NCBI GenBank assembly: GCA_000467715.1
Contig: AJFK01000719.1
Coordinates: 1 to 64,000, forward strand
Reading direction: 5' to 3'
DNA length: 64,000 nt
Source: Hysterium pulicare CBS 123377
Lineage: Eukaryota > Ascomycota > Dothideomycetes > Hysteriales > Hysteriaceae
Below, in pieces: positions 9,335 through 20,013 of the stretch; position 1 is the stretch's first letter, and each line of letters begins with the position of its first letter. Below the pieces are notes generated by a model. The model searched no databases, was not told where the DNA came from, and was given only the letters and a program-made list of their open reading frames with translations. Made by a program: the position numbers and the translations under genes.

Positions 9335-12300
9335 ATGGCCGGCAGACGAGGCAAGCTTCGGAGCTCAACCTCAGCTTCGCAAAATACAAGAAATTCTACT
9401 AGGAGTAGACGTTCTGCAAGGGAGGATTTAGAGGTCCCTGATGTGTTCCGGGACCTGCTGTCAGAAGCAACGCCCTCGACGACGGCTGGTCCTGACGAGG
9501 ATCGCAAACCGTTGAAGAAACGAAGAACCGCAAAAGAAGCCACAAAGTCACACCCTATCGCTCAGAGCCCACCTAAAACTCCTCCGAATCGCGAGAATTT
9601 CGACACGCAGTCGTCCGCACCGCGCACGGTAGTATCGGATACCGGGGAGGAGAATAATGCAGGTCGGAGGTTGCAGACAGTTACAGACGATTCTGAGGAG
9701 TCGGAGGAGAGCGAATTCGAATGGGAAGAGGTCGCATTGGATCAGGATAATGGCGATGATGAGGGTTCCGATACCGGTGAACCTACCATAAATGATCTCT
9801 CGATAGTTATCGGCGGAGAGAAAGCCGAGGAAAAGAAAACTGTGAGCCAAGTGCGACGGAGAGGAATAACCTCAGTTGATAAGAAACGGCGGCTTGACAT
9901 TCACAAAGTTCACGTCCTGTGCTTGCTGTATCACGCACATCTCAGGAATGCTTGGTGCAATGATGAAGGTGCTCAGAATATACTACGTAAACTTCCTACA
10001 CCCAAAATGCTGTCGAATCTCATTCCGAATCCTGAACACAACCAGGCTCAAACAGCGAAAAACTTCATAGATGGTCTTAAGGAGATCAAGATGATGTGGT
10101 CGAATAGATTTTCAGTCACAGCAATGGGATTGCATAAACCACGATGGGCGGACTCCCCCGACGATGTTCAAGCCTTCGAAGCCTTCGACATATTCGATTT
10201 CCTTATGGAAAAGCAAGACTTTATGAGTGCCGCCTCTTCGCTCCAAGGATCGCAAGATGTTGGTACACAGCTCTTCTGTGCTTTGCTTCGTGGAATTGGA
10301 GTCGAGACACGTCTGGTGTGTTCGCTGCAGTGCCTCCCCTTTGCCTCAACTGCTCAAGCCCCAAGTCCCCAGAAACTTAAGGCGCATGCAAATTCCATCA
10401 TTCTGGATCCTTATGGCGTCAATGAAATTTCGAGTCGCGAAGTGCCTGAACCGTCGAACTCGACCACCCCAAGCCGACCTAAACGGATATCAAGATTAGC
10501 GCACGTTATGTCTGGAAGACCTGCACACTTTGATCCAGGCAAAGCTCCGCCCGCGCCGAAACCGAGAAAGAAATATCACACACCTTATCCTGTCTACTGG
10601 GTTGAAGCCTTCAATTTGGCCGTGCAGAAATGGGTCACTGTCGACCCTCTCTCAACATCAACCATTGATAGGCCCGATAAGATCGAACCTCCGCTCAATT
10701 TTGCACAGAACAGCTTGGTATATGCCGTGGCCTTCGAGGATGACGCTGTAGCGAAGGATGTCACTAGGAGGTACACAAAGGCTTACAACGCCAAAACAAG
10801 GAAATTCAGAGTTGAGTGCACGGATGACGGTGCCAAATGGTGGAAACGGGCGCTAAAGCCCTTCAGACGAGGATCTGTTCTGGATAGGGACCAGGTTGAA
10901 GATGCCGCACTGGCCCGCAAGGAAGCTGCTGAGGGAATGCCGCGGAATGTACAGGATTTCAAAGATCATCCAGTCTATGTATTGGAGCGGCATCTGAAGC
11001 ACAATGAAGTGATCCAGCCAAAAAATCAAGTTGGAAAACTTAATGCTGGCACTGCTGCCATTCCTAACCTGGAACCGATCTATCGTCGACGCGATGTTCA
11101 TGCAGTCAAAAGTGCAGATAAATGGTACAGGCTTGGACGGGATGTCAGAGATGGCGAACAGCCTTTGAAGCATGCGAAACCGCGCAAAAGTACTCGCCGC
11201 TCTCTCAGTCCCACCATGGACGTCGATGCTGAAGAAGATATCGGGGCCGGGCTATATGCTTTCTCACAAACGGACCCCTACGTTCCCCCTCCAATTGTAC
11301 GCGGACGAGTTCCGCGAAATGCCTATGGCAACCTCGATGTCTACGTACCATCTATGATTCCGCAAGGCGGTTTTCATCTTCGTCATTCTCACGCAGCAAA
11401 AGCCGCTCGTATTGTAGGCGTCGACTACGCCGATGCGGTCACTGGCTTCCAATTCAAAGGTCGACATGGCACGGCCGTGGTACAAGGGATCATAATTGCG
11501 AAAGAATACCGCGAAGCCGTAGAAGCCGTCATAGATGCTATGGAGTATGCGCAAGAAGAAGCAGAGAACACTCAGCGAAGCGCGGAGGCTCTGCGACTGT
11601 GGCGAAGATTTTTCCTTGGATTGCGAATTGCTCAACGGGTAAACGCCTATGAGATAGATGGCGAAACAGCGGATGTGCAAGACGAAATCGATCATGCCGA
11701 AGAAGGTGTGATAGAACAGCAGATGGCTGGTGGCTTCTTCCCCGACAGTAGATCTACCGAGCGTGCTGTTCCGACAACGAGAGATCTAACATCAATACCC
11801 CAATATGATGGTGCAGGCGGCGGATTCCTCCCTGAAGAGTATGACGACATTACGGAACAAGCTTTTAAGCAAGAACCGCTCCATTCAAATCCGGATGCCG
11901 ATCTTGGTGGTGGTTTTATACCAGATGAGATGATGGAGATCGAGCCTGATAACAGCAATCAGACCATACCTGTTGAAGCAGTTCCACTAGACCAAGGCAT
12001 AGCTGGTGAGCTTGTACAAGAGGGAGAAGTTATGGAAGGTGTGACTGTTGGTGAAGATATGGCTGGTGGATTTGTCAACGAAGAGATCAAGGTTGATGAG
12101 AGCGGTCTCACTGAGGCCGTTCCGCAAACTCACTACTCGCCAGGATGGAACTCGTCCCACGACGATTCATTACCAAGCCAAGGTATCGAGGAGGAAGTTG
12201 TACAACTGGGTGCTGCTACTGCTGCCATCGAACCACAGCCTGTCAACTCGTCAGCTCCAGCACCGGAGACCGAAGCTCTGAGACCAGAGGAACACATAGG

Positions 12301-12415
12301 AGAAGCTAGCGCAGATAAGATAGTGGAGTCGTCGGATGACGACCGGGATTCGTTGCCATTGGAGGACCCGGAAGATGAGGATGCGGATCCGGACTGGTTG
12401 GTAGACATGACTTAG
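9335..12415 (+). CDS. RAD4: Rad4/XPC-type DNA damage recognition protein
   Basis: This is a single-exon gene of 1026 residues. It recognises helix-distorting lesions to start global nucleotide excision repair, normally in complex with Rad23. The start is MAGRRGKLRSST; the frame is open for 55 codons upstream, but that part is unlike the family. Residues 1-150 are disordered, acidic and basic (DDSEESEESEFEWEE). The transglutaminase-like domain spans roughly 180-535 and includes VGTQLFCALLRGIGVETRLV and YPVYWVEAFNLAVQKWVTVD. The beta-hairpin domains follow: BHD1 (DHPVYVLERHLKHNEVI, about 542), BHD2 (IYRRRDVHAVKSADKWYRLG, about 585) and BHD3 (YGNLDVYVPSMIPQGGFHL, about 664). The C-terminal 230 residues are acidic and carry four spaced GGF(F/L/I/V) motifs at about 797, 827, 857 and 909. 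The gene is divergent from the ATPase relic. Confidence 0.96.
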   Translation: MAGRRGKLRSSTSASQNTRNSTRSRRSAREDLEVPDVFRDLLSEATPSTTAGPDEDRKPLKKRRTAKEATKSHPIAQSPPKTPPNRENFDTQSSAPRTVVSDTGEENNAGRRLQTVTDDSEESEESEFEWEEVALDQDNGDDEGSDTGEPTINDLSIVIGGEKAEEKKTVSQVRRRGITSVDKKRRLDIHKVHVLCLLYHAHLRNAWCNDEGAQNILRKLPTPKMLSNLIPNPEHNQAQTAKNFIDGLKEIKMMWSNRFSVTAMGLHKPRWADSPDDVQAFEAFDIFDFLMEKQDFMSAASSLQGSQDVGTQLFCALLRGIGVETRLVCSLQCLPFASTAQAPSPQKLKAHANSIILDPYGVNEISSREVPEPSNSTTPSRPKRISRLAHVMSGRPAHFDPGKAPPAPKPRKKYHTPYPVYWVEAFNLAVQKWVTVDPLSTSTIDRPDKIEPPLNFAQNSLVYAVAFEDDAVAKDVTRRYTKAYNAKTRKFRVECTDDGAKWWKRALKPFRRGSVLDRDQVEDAALARKEAAEGMPRNVQDFKDHPVYVLERHLKHNEVIQPKNQVGKLNAGTAAIPNLEPIYRRRDVHAVKSADKWYRLGRDVRDGEQPLKHAKPRKSTRRSLSPTMDVDAEEDIGAGLYAFSQTDPYVPPPIVRGRVPRNAYGNLDVYVPSMIPQGGFHLRHSHAAKAARIVGVDYADAVTGFQFKGRHGTAVVQGIIIAKEYREAVEAVIDAMEYAQEEAENTQRSAEALRLWRRFFLGLRIAQRVNAYEIDGETADVQDEIDHAEEGVIEQQMAGGFFPDSRSTERAVPTTRDLTSIPQYDGAGGGFLPEEYDDITEQAFKQEPLHSNPDADLGGGFIPDEMMEIEPDNSNQTIPVEAVPLDQGIAGELVQEGEVMEGVTVGEDMAGGFVNEEIKVDESGLTEAVPQTHYSPGWNSSHDDSLPSQGIEEEVVQLGAATAAIEPQPVNSSAPAPETEALRPEEHIGEASADKIVESSDDDRDSLPLEDPEDEDADPDWLVDMT

Positions 12416-15400
12416 TGAATAGTGGAAGCTTTTTCGTATAGGCAATGCTACTATTTACTTATATGACCTTTGCATTTCGCCAGCTTGTGCGATGTCTAGT
12501 ATTTCGAATGTGAAACCCATGGTTCGCTTTGACATAATGTGCTACCATCCAGAGGTTGTCGACCAAAGTCTTTCGGAGTTTCGTTGGCATCGAGTCAATG
12601 AAACCGCGGGATGTTTTTTCAAGACTGACATCAAGAATTTGGACATTATCTATGGTGGAAAGACACGTTTGCAATGGCGGCACCGCCTTCAAATCGAGGA
12701 CTAGGTGTTTTGTACGCCAAAGTAATAGAAGATAGTTAGAAGCATTTTCACTTAACGAAACGAATTATGAGAATCATTCTAAAAGCTTTACCGTCTACTA
12801 TACCGTTATCAAACCTCTAAATAATGAATCCCCAACTAATACATTCTACCGACTTGAGTTACATCCATGTCTCCCTCATATCCTGAGACTGAACTACGAG
12901 TCCTCGCTTCATCATTTCGGCTTCATGATTAGGGGTCCTCCGTTAAGCTAACCATGGAGCATGAGGTTACCTTCTGCTCAACCCATACTTCGAGTTTGCT
13001 GAAGGATGAAAAAGACGATAATGATACATAGTAAACGAAAATACGCCGATAAGCATTGCTTGTAGACTTCAGTTGTGGAACTATGTTTACATGATTGAGC
13101 CTACTTGAATGTGTGGTTGGTAGATGTCGTGCGACAAGGTTGCACTCGTAGAAGCATTGAGGTCAGGAATACGTTATATCTGTATCCCACATGTTACACC
13201 CTACAAAGGCGAACGAAGGTGTAGAAGGCATCGAAAGTGAGACCTGTTGTCAGCGTCAATTTATTAGTAAGAATTGCGGCACGATTGGGTGCCCAAAGGA
13301 GGATGGCAACGCGGCCGTGCATTTGCGTAACCGTCGAACGTAAGAGGTGATTCGAAGTGCCGTGTTCCACATTGCGGTACGTGAGAGGTCGACTTTGATA
13401 TGGGAATACACCTGAATCATGTCGTGTCCATGCTCGGGTGGGTCGGCTATTCTTCCCGGGGCCCCGACAGCTATAATTATCTTGGTTAGTTACAAGGGTA
13501 GCTACTATTCTATTTCAACTACATTCATCTTCTTTCGAGGCTTCCAGGGAGGAATGCGCTTCGCAAAGCGCTCTGAGGCGCAAAGCTCTCGTTCTGCCCT
13601 TCTTGGCTCCGATCCGACGTCACGTTGCGCCCGTCAATGATGGCCGGCTTCCAATCCGTCTTCCTGCTTAATGGGCAACCGAGCGACGATTGTAAGTGCT
13701 GCATTCATGAATGAAAACCCCCGGAATATCTCAGGTACGCTTTCATGGAACCAGGCGAGCTTTCGTACCCATTAAGCGTTGCTTGCTACTCGTGAGCGGT
13801 TGACAAGTGAGGACTGCCAACCATGAATGAGAGCTTTAAATATAATCATCTCTTACGCGTGGTTAAGCTTTACCAAACTCTTCTTCAAGTGAGGACTGAG
13901 GATCACCGAATGGTGTGGAAGATAACCTGGTACAACATGGCGAATGATCCAAGAGACGCATTGTCGAAACCCAACCTAGGACGGAAATCGAACCGTGTGG
14001 ACACAGCTTGTGAGATGGGAAAAAGAATCGAACTATGAAAAGATAGAAGGTCGAAACGAGACATACTTTGGGAAAGAACATCATATGGCACGATTGAAAG
14101 AGACAGCATGACTCTGACAAGAGTCGAAAGTTCGCCAAATGGAAAGCTCAACTTCTCATACCGCTCGGATCTGGTGCCATACTTCTGCGCTGCGGGCCCT
14201 TTGACATCTTCTCAGCAGGTCTAATATATCACATCTTGGCACCAAAAAATAAATCCTACTAAGTGGTCACTCTCTAGTTTATCGATGTCAAAATTTGCCG
14301 AGCAGGATCAGAGCCTCATGACGAACATCGGACTCTTGACCTGGTCTGCCAACCTTGCGCCTAGCGAGATGTGGCGGAGACCCTCCGCGCCCAACTCAAG
14401 CTGCGCAGGATACCGACTTGCATAAACAGCCAAAGCGGCAATCAAGGTTGGAATACCAAACCTGTCTTTCTCCGCATCTTGCCTCGCAGCGAACGAAGAT
14501 TGACACACATTTGACCCGACCGATCCGAGAGCGACTTTGCATACGATCAGCCTGCGTCCTTACCCGACCTTAACCAGAAGCATTTCGCCGTTTATGCCCA
14601 ACCGTCCGCTCGGGATTTGTGTCGAGGCCAGCTGTTTGTTTTGCTAAGAGAAATCGGAACGGATTTCTCCCTGCTATTCTTCACCTGTTACTTCAAAGCT
14701 ATTTCCTAACATGAGACTCGGAACTATGGAACAGATCTATACACGATGACTCGCTGCCAGTAGTTGAGAGTTATTTCACATTGGCAGACATGAACAGCGC
14801 CCGACCTCTTCATCTCCATGTTCGGGTTTAGAGTGACTTTCCCAACGGGCCCAAAGCCTAGCCCTAACCTCGCACGATCCCTGCAGCAACGCTTCTTTGC
14901 ATACATTCGAGGCTTCATACCTTTCGGTTCATGCGCCGTTCGCGCACTAGAAGTATTCTACACAGGTTTGCAAGAACATTGACGCAAAAGACACGTCACG
15001 TTCCCATGTCCCCGGGTCCTTTCTAGCCAAATAAGGCTTGTTACTCTTATATCTAGACGCAGCTCATCGGTCGACTGAAGTTTTTGGAAAGAAAGAGTAG
15101 CGGTGAAGAAACTTGCCCGAAAGCGTGGTCTGCTGGACCTTGTCGAAGAGGCTCTGCGACACTCCAACACGGTTGCGACCCGGTTTCGGGATAAGGAAGA
15201 CTCGGGCAGCATTTTCTTCGGGAGCGACGAAGCGTGTTCCTTCGTAGCCGTATCCATCACTTTGAGGTTGTTGTTGAGCCGTTTAAAGTTGTAACTTCTA
15301 CGACGCCCGCCGTTAAAGGCTGTTCCTTGTGCGGCCAATGCCTTGCCGTTCCCGTTGCTTCCCTTGCCTCGTCTCCCGAGTCCTTCAGCCCAGGTCTCAG

Positions 15401-16052
15401 TTCATTAATCTCAGGTCTGCGCTCCAGCCGTTCGTGCAGCCGTTCGTGCAGCCGTTAACCGTGGAGCGGCAGCCAATCAACCCAGCGCCTGGTTGCCTAA
15501 CATGTACATTCCGCGGCCGTTTGAACACGACACATTTCAATGATTCTAACCTTTGCTCTGAAGAACTGATTGGTGGAGACTTTAAATCCCTCACACGATG
15601 ATGGAAGCGGCAATAAGAATAGTTCTTTCGTCTTCTCGGTTTGCCGCCGCAGACTCAAACCCAACCCTGCCAAGTATCGTCACAAAGGTGTCAGAGCAGG
15701 AATATACCCAATGCTAAACTTCTCGCGACTGAATTCCTGAGCAGTCATTTCAAGCTTCGAGTTGATGCCGCTGTCTTATGACATGATCGTACGCTTTCAG
15801 AGTTGTCCTAGATACCAAAAGTATACGGTCATAAAAGGTTTCATTTCTCGTGAAGCTGGCGTAACACTATCTGACATACAACACATAACAGACATCGACT
15901 GAAAGATAGACAGTGCGAAAACAATGAATGGACCGCGCCCTGCGCTCCTGCTCGCCCTGCGATACCTGCCAGTTCATTTCCTGCGAGCTCCTGCTGCTGC
16001 TATGGACACACTGCCATGAACGAGGGTGGCAGCCGCTATCTGAACAGTATAA
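12416..16052. other. 3.6 kb gene-poor region
   Basis: Only short frames occur and none resembles a known family. A 70-codon plus-strand frame at 12492-12704, just past Rad4, is probably chance. A 12-bp unit (CGTTCGTGCAGC) is repeated about 2.5 times near 15430-15455. No tRNA, transposon end or long inverted repeat was seen. Confidence 0.45.
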
Positions 16053-16880
16053 TTACTTTCCAGTGTTTCCATCCTTATGCTTCCTTTTCATGTGTTTTGC
16101 TTTGGCATCTGAGCGATTGAAGTCGCGCTCGCATATCGTGCAATGTAAGACAAGGTCCTTCTTGTTGCTGGGGGCATGTTTGGCCTTCTTGTGCCTTGAC
16201 AAGTTCCCCTTTGCAGACTTTCCAGTGAAACGTATGCCGCATATTTCACATTCATTCGGTTCCACTGAATGGCTAGGCCATGTACGAACTCTATTGCAGC
16301 ATCAGCTATTTGTGTGCTATTGACTTCGAGGAAGGATGACTTACCGCACGACATTACTCTCACCTTGAGGAGAGTCCATCTGAGGAGATGAGTAGCTTGA
16401 TCCGCTGGAGTATTCATCATTGCTATTGCTCCGCATTGGTTGTCTAGGGGCCTGGTTCGGAAGGTGGGCGGTCTGCGATAGGGGCCCGTACACCTGGCCT
16501 GTATGGACCGATGGGACCGTCCAGAGAGCGGTAGACGCAAAGCTTAGCGGGCCGTACGGTATGCCAGAGCTGCAATTTATGAAATGTGGAGGAGGAGGAG
16601 GAGGAGGAGGTGGTGGCGGTGGTAGCGGCGGAAGAGGCGACGGAGAAGAAGTATGAAAATACCCTAGGTCGCCAAGGTCCTGGTAATTCATTGGTGTTTG
16701 CATCTGACGCGGATACCCAGCTGTAAAAGGTTGAAAGCCAAATTGGAGTCTTGGATCGATCGGAGGCTGGTCCGTTCCTAAAATCCAATCGAAACCATAG
16801 GTGTAGGCAGAAGTAAAAGCGTTCTCCTCTTGTTCTGTGCGTGAAATCACATTTGCTGCGGGGTTTGTGAACGGTTCCAT
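16053..16880 (-). CDS. C2H2 zinc-finger protein with a polyproline tract, 2 exons
   Basis: Exon 1 is 16880-16345 and exon 2 is 16290-16053. The 54 bp intron has a GTAAGT donor and a CAATAG acceptor, and this acceptor is the one that keeps the finger frame open. The product is about 257 residues. The N-terminal two-thirds is disordered (Pro, Ser, Tyr, Gln) with a run of about 12 prolines near residue 85, encoded by a GGA/GGT-type microsatellite on the plus strand. Two C-terminal C2H2 fingers follow: CEICGIRFTGKSAKGNLSRH-KKAKH and CTICERDFNRSDAKAKHMKR-KH. A short basic tail ends the protein. It is likely a nuclear DNA-binding regulator; the target is unknown. It stands alone in a gene-poor stretch. 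Confidence 0.8.
16588..16631. repeat. GGA/GGT microsatellite
   Basis: A run of GGA then GGT/GGC triplets inside exon 1 of the zinc-finger gene encodes its polyproline tract on the minus strand. Confidence 0.9.
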
Positions 16881-19800
16881 TGCGGCAATAGCAATCTCGC
16901 GGAAGTGCTTCGATATTGCTCTCCAAGCGTGGATCTCGTGGCGAACCTTGGATGGATTTGTAACGTTTGGAAGGTTGACAATGAATGGATGATGGCTTTG
17001 GATCCTTGCTGTAACCTTTTGGTCAGAAGGCCCCCTATCACGATCAGCAAAACTGTACTGGCATTTTGAGCTAGAATTATTAGAACTTACCCCTTTCTGA
17101 CTCTGTAGAGAGGCCTTTCAGGAAACAGTGTCATATTGGCGGGAGAGCTACGGTAGACCAGAATTATATGGAAATTGGGAGGAATTTTGAAGGAAAGGTG
17201 GACACTTCCTTCGTGTGCTTTCCGTGATTTCAGCTCTTCATATTAACTTTCCAGGACGACTTTAAATAGACTGTGTTGTATCGATGTCCATTCGGATTAT
17301 TCCAACGCCCGACTTCCCATCATGTTCGCCCTTGAAAACAGCTAGCGCCCCATACATCCACAATGCATGCATGTTTCCTCCACTGTACTAGTCGTCGTCA
17401 CTGAACGCGCATTTGAAGGACACAGTGACCCGGAAATTCGAGCAACGACTGGCATCGTGTCGTTCTTTGACAGGTTTCATGCAACCATCCGAGTCAGTTA
17501 TTCCATCATGGCTGCTTATATTGCATATCGTGTTTGAGAGCATCGAGGGACAGGGATAGAGAGGTATTGATTCGGCGTTCGGGGTTTTGCGATGTCCTCC
17601 ATCTGTATCTCTTTCATCATCACGCCATACATCCCAGTCGTCAGTCGAGTAAAACAGGGCGAGAAAAGACACTGTTGTATGTGCAGTAGTCCATGATTTG
17701 ACCACGATATCAGCGGAGGTGGCACAGTGATGGTGGCCGTTGGCAATTCCACTGCTGGGAAAGGAAAGGATGGACCAGCATATTGTGTTTTGTCTTCACC
17801 GCTTAGCTTTTGAGATACCCGGAAACTGACGGCAAGAAGAGCTGTGAAACATGCATTCATCCGTGCGATGTTCAGTGGTTGTAGAGTTTTCCTTTGGATT
17901 GGTCCATGTGTTGGGGCGTCATGAAGGAAAGAGCACCTAGTACAAAGATGGATTAAAGCTTTCCACCTCCATGTCCTGCGAGTTCCAACGCCGAGTGACT
18001 TGCGTCTAAGGTTAGCATCCTTGATGCCGATAAGATACCCATAAGTGCTTGCAGCAGTTGAATGGAATTCTTGATACAGGACCGACGAAGATAGTAGCGA
18101 TGTGTCCAGGGCCGGTCAGGGGCTAATCTTAAAAAGCGCCAAGGATGCATAGCAACCATTTCGAACCGACTAGCTGCACGAAATGAAAAACGAATGCGGG
18201 AAACAGGTGGAAGTGGTGAAGAGTGGAAACCCCGGTTGGTGTGGTGAAGTGCAAAACGGCCATGCGGCTCAAAAGCATGAGCAGAGGTAATGAACCGGGC
18301 TGGCCTCATTATAAACACCAGCCTTTTTGTCCACCGCAGCTATTTGCTTGTCTGCAAGGCTCTAACAGAGGGCGTACCACGAGGCAGCTTTCGAGGCCTC
18401 AGGCCAGCTCTGCCTGAAGGCAGTGCCTGAAGGCATTTCTCACGAAAAGCCAAATCATCACAATTACCGAAATTCATTCGACAGTGCCAGACATACGCAA
18501 TCACCTAGGCAGCACGTATTGTACCTGATTTTGACGGCGTGAAACACACCTGGCCAGCAGAACGGCTACCTGTATGACATCAAGCCCGCAGGTCAGAAAG
18601 TCAGCCAGCAGGTCTGCGAGCGAGAGCGCCCGCTTAAAGCAATGAAGCTCCTAACATCCCCCGCTTTACAGCAAGCGCGAAGGGACAGGCCGTCGAGTGA
18701 CAGGATGCACACCTACGCATGATCTCCATCGCACATGCTTGCAAGGCTGTTAACAGAGGCGTCCGTCGCTGATCATTCAGCAATGGAACGAAAGCACTAA
18801 GGTCCGGTCAAAGAACACGAGTTGGCCAGGCTGGCAAGCCTGTGGCGAGTTGGCGGAGAGTGTGGGTTGCAGCAATGTGGCCAGCCTCGGAGCGGCTAGG
18901 GTTTGGCAGTGCGCATATTTTTGGATGGCCCTTCGACAGATTATAAAGAACGACATAACGTCATCGCTGCTGTCCAGATGCAATAGTGAGACAATATACT
19001 GAGCATGGAAGACACGTGAACGTCACCAGAGTGCGCGCTAGAAGTTGCAATGAGATGGCCCCTAATATCTGTCGTACATAGATGACATTCCACTGCTTTG
19101 GTTTGCTAGGCAGCAGTTATCGTTTCTACTAGCGATCAAGGCGGACTCTGCAGTGAAGGCTGAGGCAGAGCACGGCTCAAAGAGCGCCGTATTCCTCGGG
19201 CTGAACAGAACGTGCGATATCTCCGATCATCGGGAGCCGATAGGTTCACAAACAACACGTTGCCGGAGCGTGCCTTAAACATCATGGCGAGGGCCCGAAG
19301 TGCGGGACTTTTTGAATGACCAACCGTGTTGCAGAGCCGAAGCCACAGGAGTTAGTTCGCATGTGTCCTTCTTCACTCAAGTTAACCGAACGGGTCTAGT
19401 GGAGGACTTTTGGAGGAAAGTGTACTGCAATTTTAGCCCGCGAGAGCAGTGCAAAGAGGTGTCGGCAAGGGAGTATTTATTGCATCGCTATCAACATTCC
19501 TTAGATATGGTTCGTGAGCATGAAGACCTGTCCTTATCGACAGTCGTGCGACCAATCCAAGTTGAGCCGGTGCTTCCTGATTCCTTCACGATGCATCCAA
19601 TCCAATCCAATTTTAAAATGGATATTTACTTAAAGAGCCTCCCTTTAATGATGGATGAGGAGAAAAGAAAACCGTATTCGACAAATTTTGAGCTCTCAGA
19701 GCGTAGTCATCAGCTTCGTCTGTTGTAAATGTAGCTGCTCTGGTAGGTGTCGACCTTCTATGCAAATCGGCGACGAGGTCGTTCTCAACGTATATGTCAA

Positions 19801-20013
19801 ACGCAGGGCTTGCAGCGTTGGCATTGTCTCGCGGCTTTTTTTGGAGAGCAGCAATTGACTTTTGACTCGATACTGGCATTCTCTGCAGATTGGTGTTGGC
19901 GAGATCGAAGGTTATTCCACCGCGGTTTGGGATGTGGCGAGCGCCTGCCGACCTCCCATCACACGTTTGAAGGGAGGTTGATAAATTTTTTGCCAGTAGA
20001 CGTTTTGTTCAGA
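16881..20013. other. 3.1 kb gene-poor region with one dispersed repeat
   Basis: No gene is well supported. On the minus strand, 17860-17388 holds a possible small secreted protein or remnant: MNACFTALLAVSFRVSQ looks like a weak signal peptide, and a shifted frame downstream is Cys-containing and ends FKCAFSDDD. No convincing splice joins them. Short direct repeats (TGCCTGAAGGCA) occur near 18410-18435. A copy of a dispersed repeat lies at 19417-19449. Confidence 0.35.
19417..19449 (+). repeat. dispersed short repeat, copy A
   Basis: The core GTGTACTGCAATTTTAGCCC followed by GCGAGAGCAG is shared almost exactly with 39449-39482 and in worn form with 39624-39650 and 43492-43525. The class is unknown. 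Confidence 0.75.

Noticed and set aside
13970-14040. tRNA-like T-arm (GGTTCGATT on the minus strand, twice GAATCGAA-like)
   Set aside because: A short TTCGA loop with a 4-bp stem is present, but no acceptor stem, D-arm or anticodon arm could be folded around it.
19300-19728. 142-codon plus-strand frame across the dispersed repeat
   Set aside because: Part of its sequence comes from the repeat core, which is read in other frames elsewhere, and no domain is visible. It is treated as non-coding.
16880-20013. worn retroelement in the gene-poor stretch
   Set aside because: No reverse transcriptase, integrase, long terminal repeat or poly-A end was recognised.
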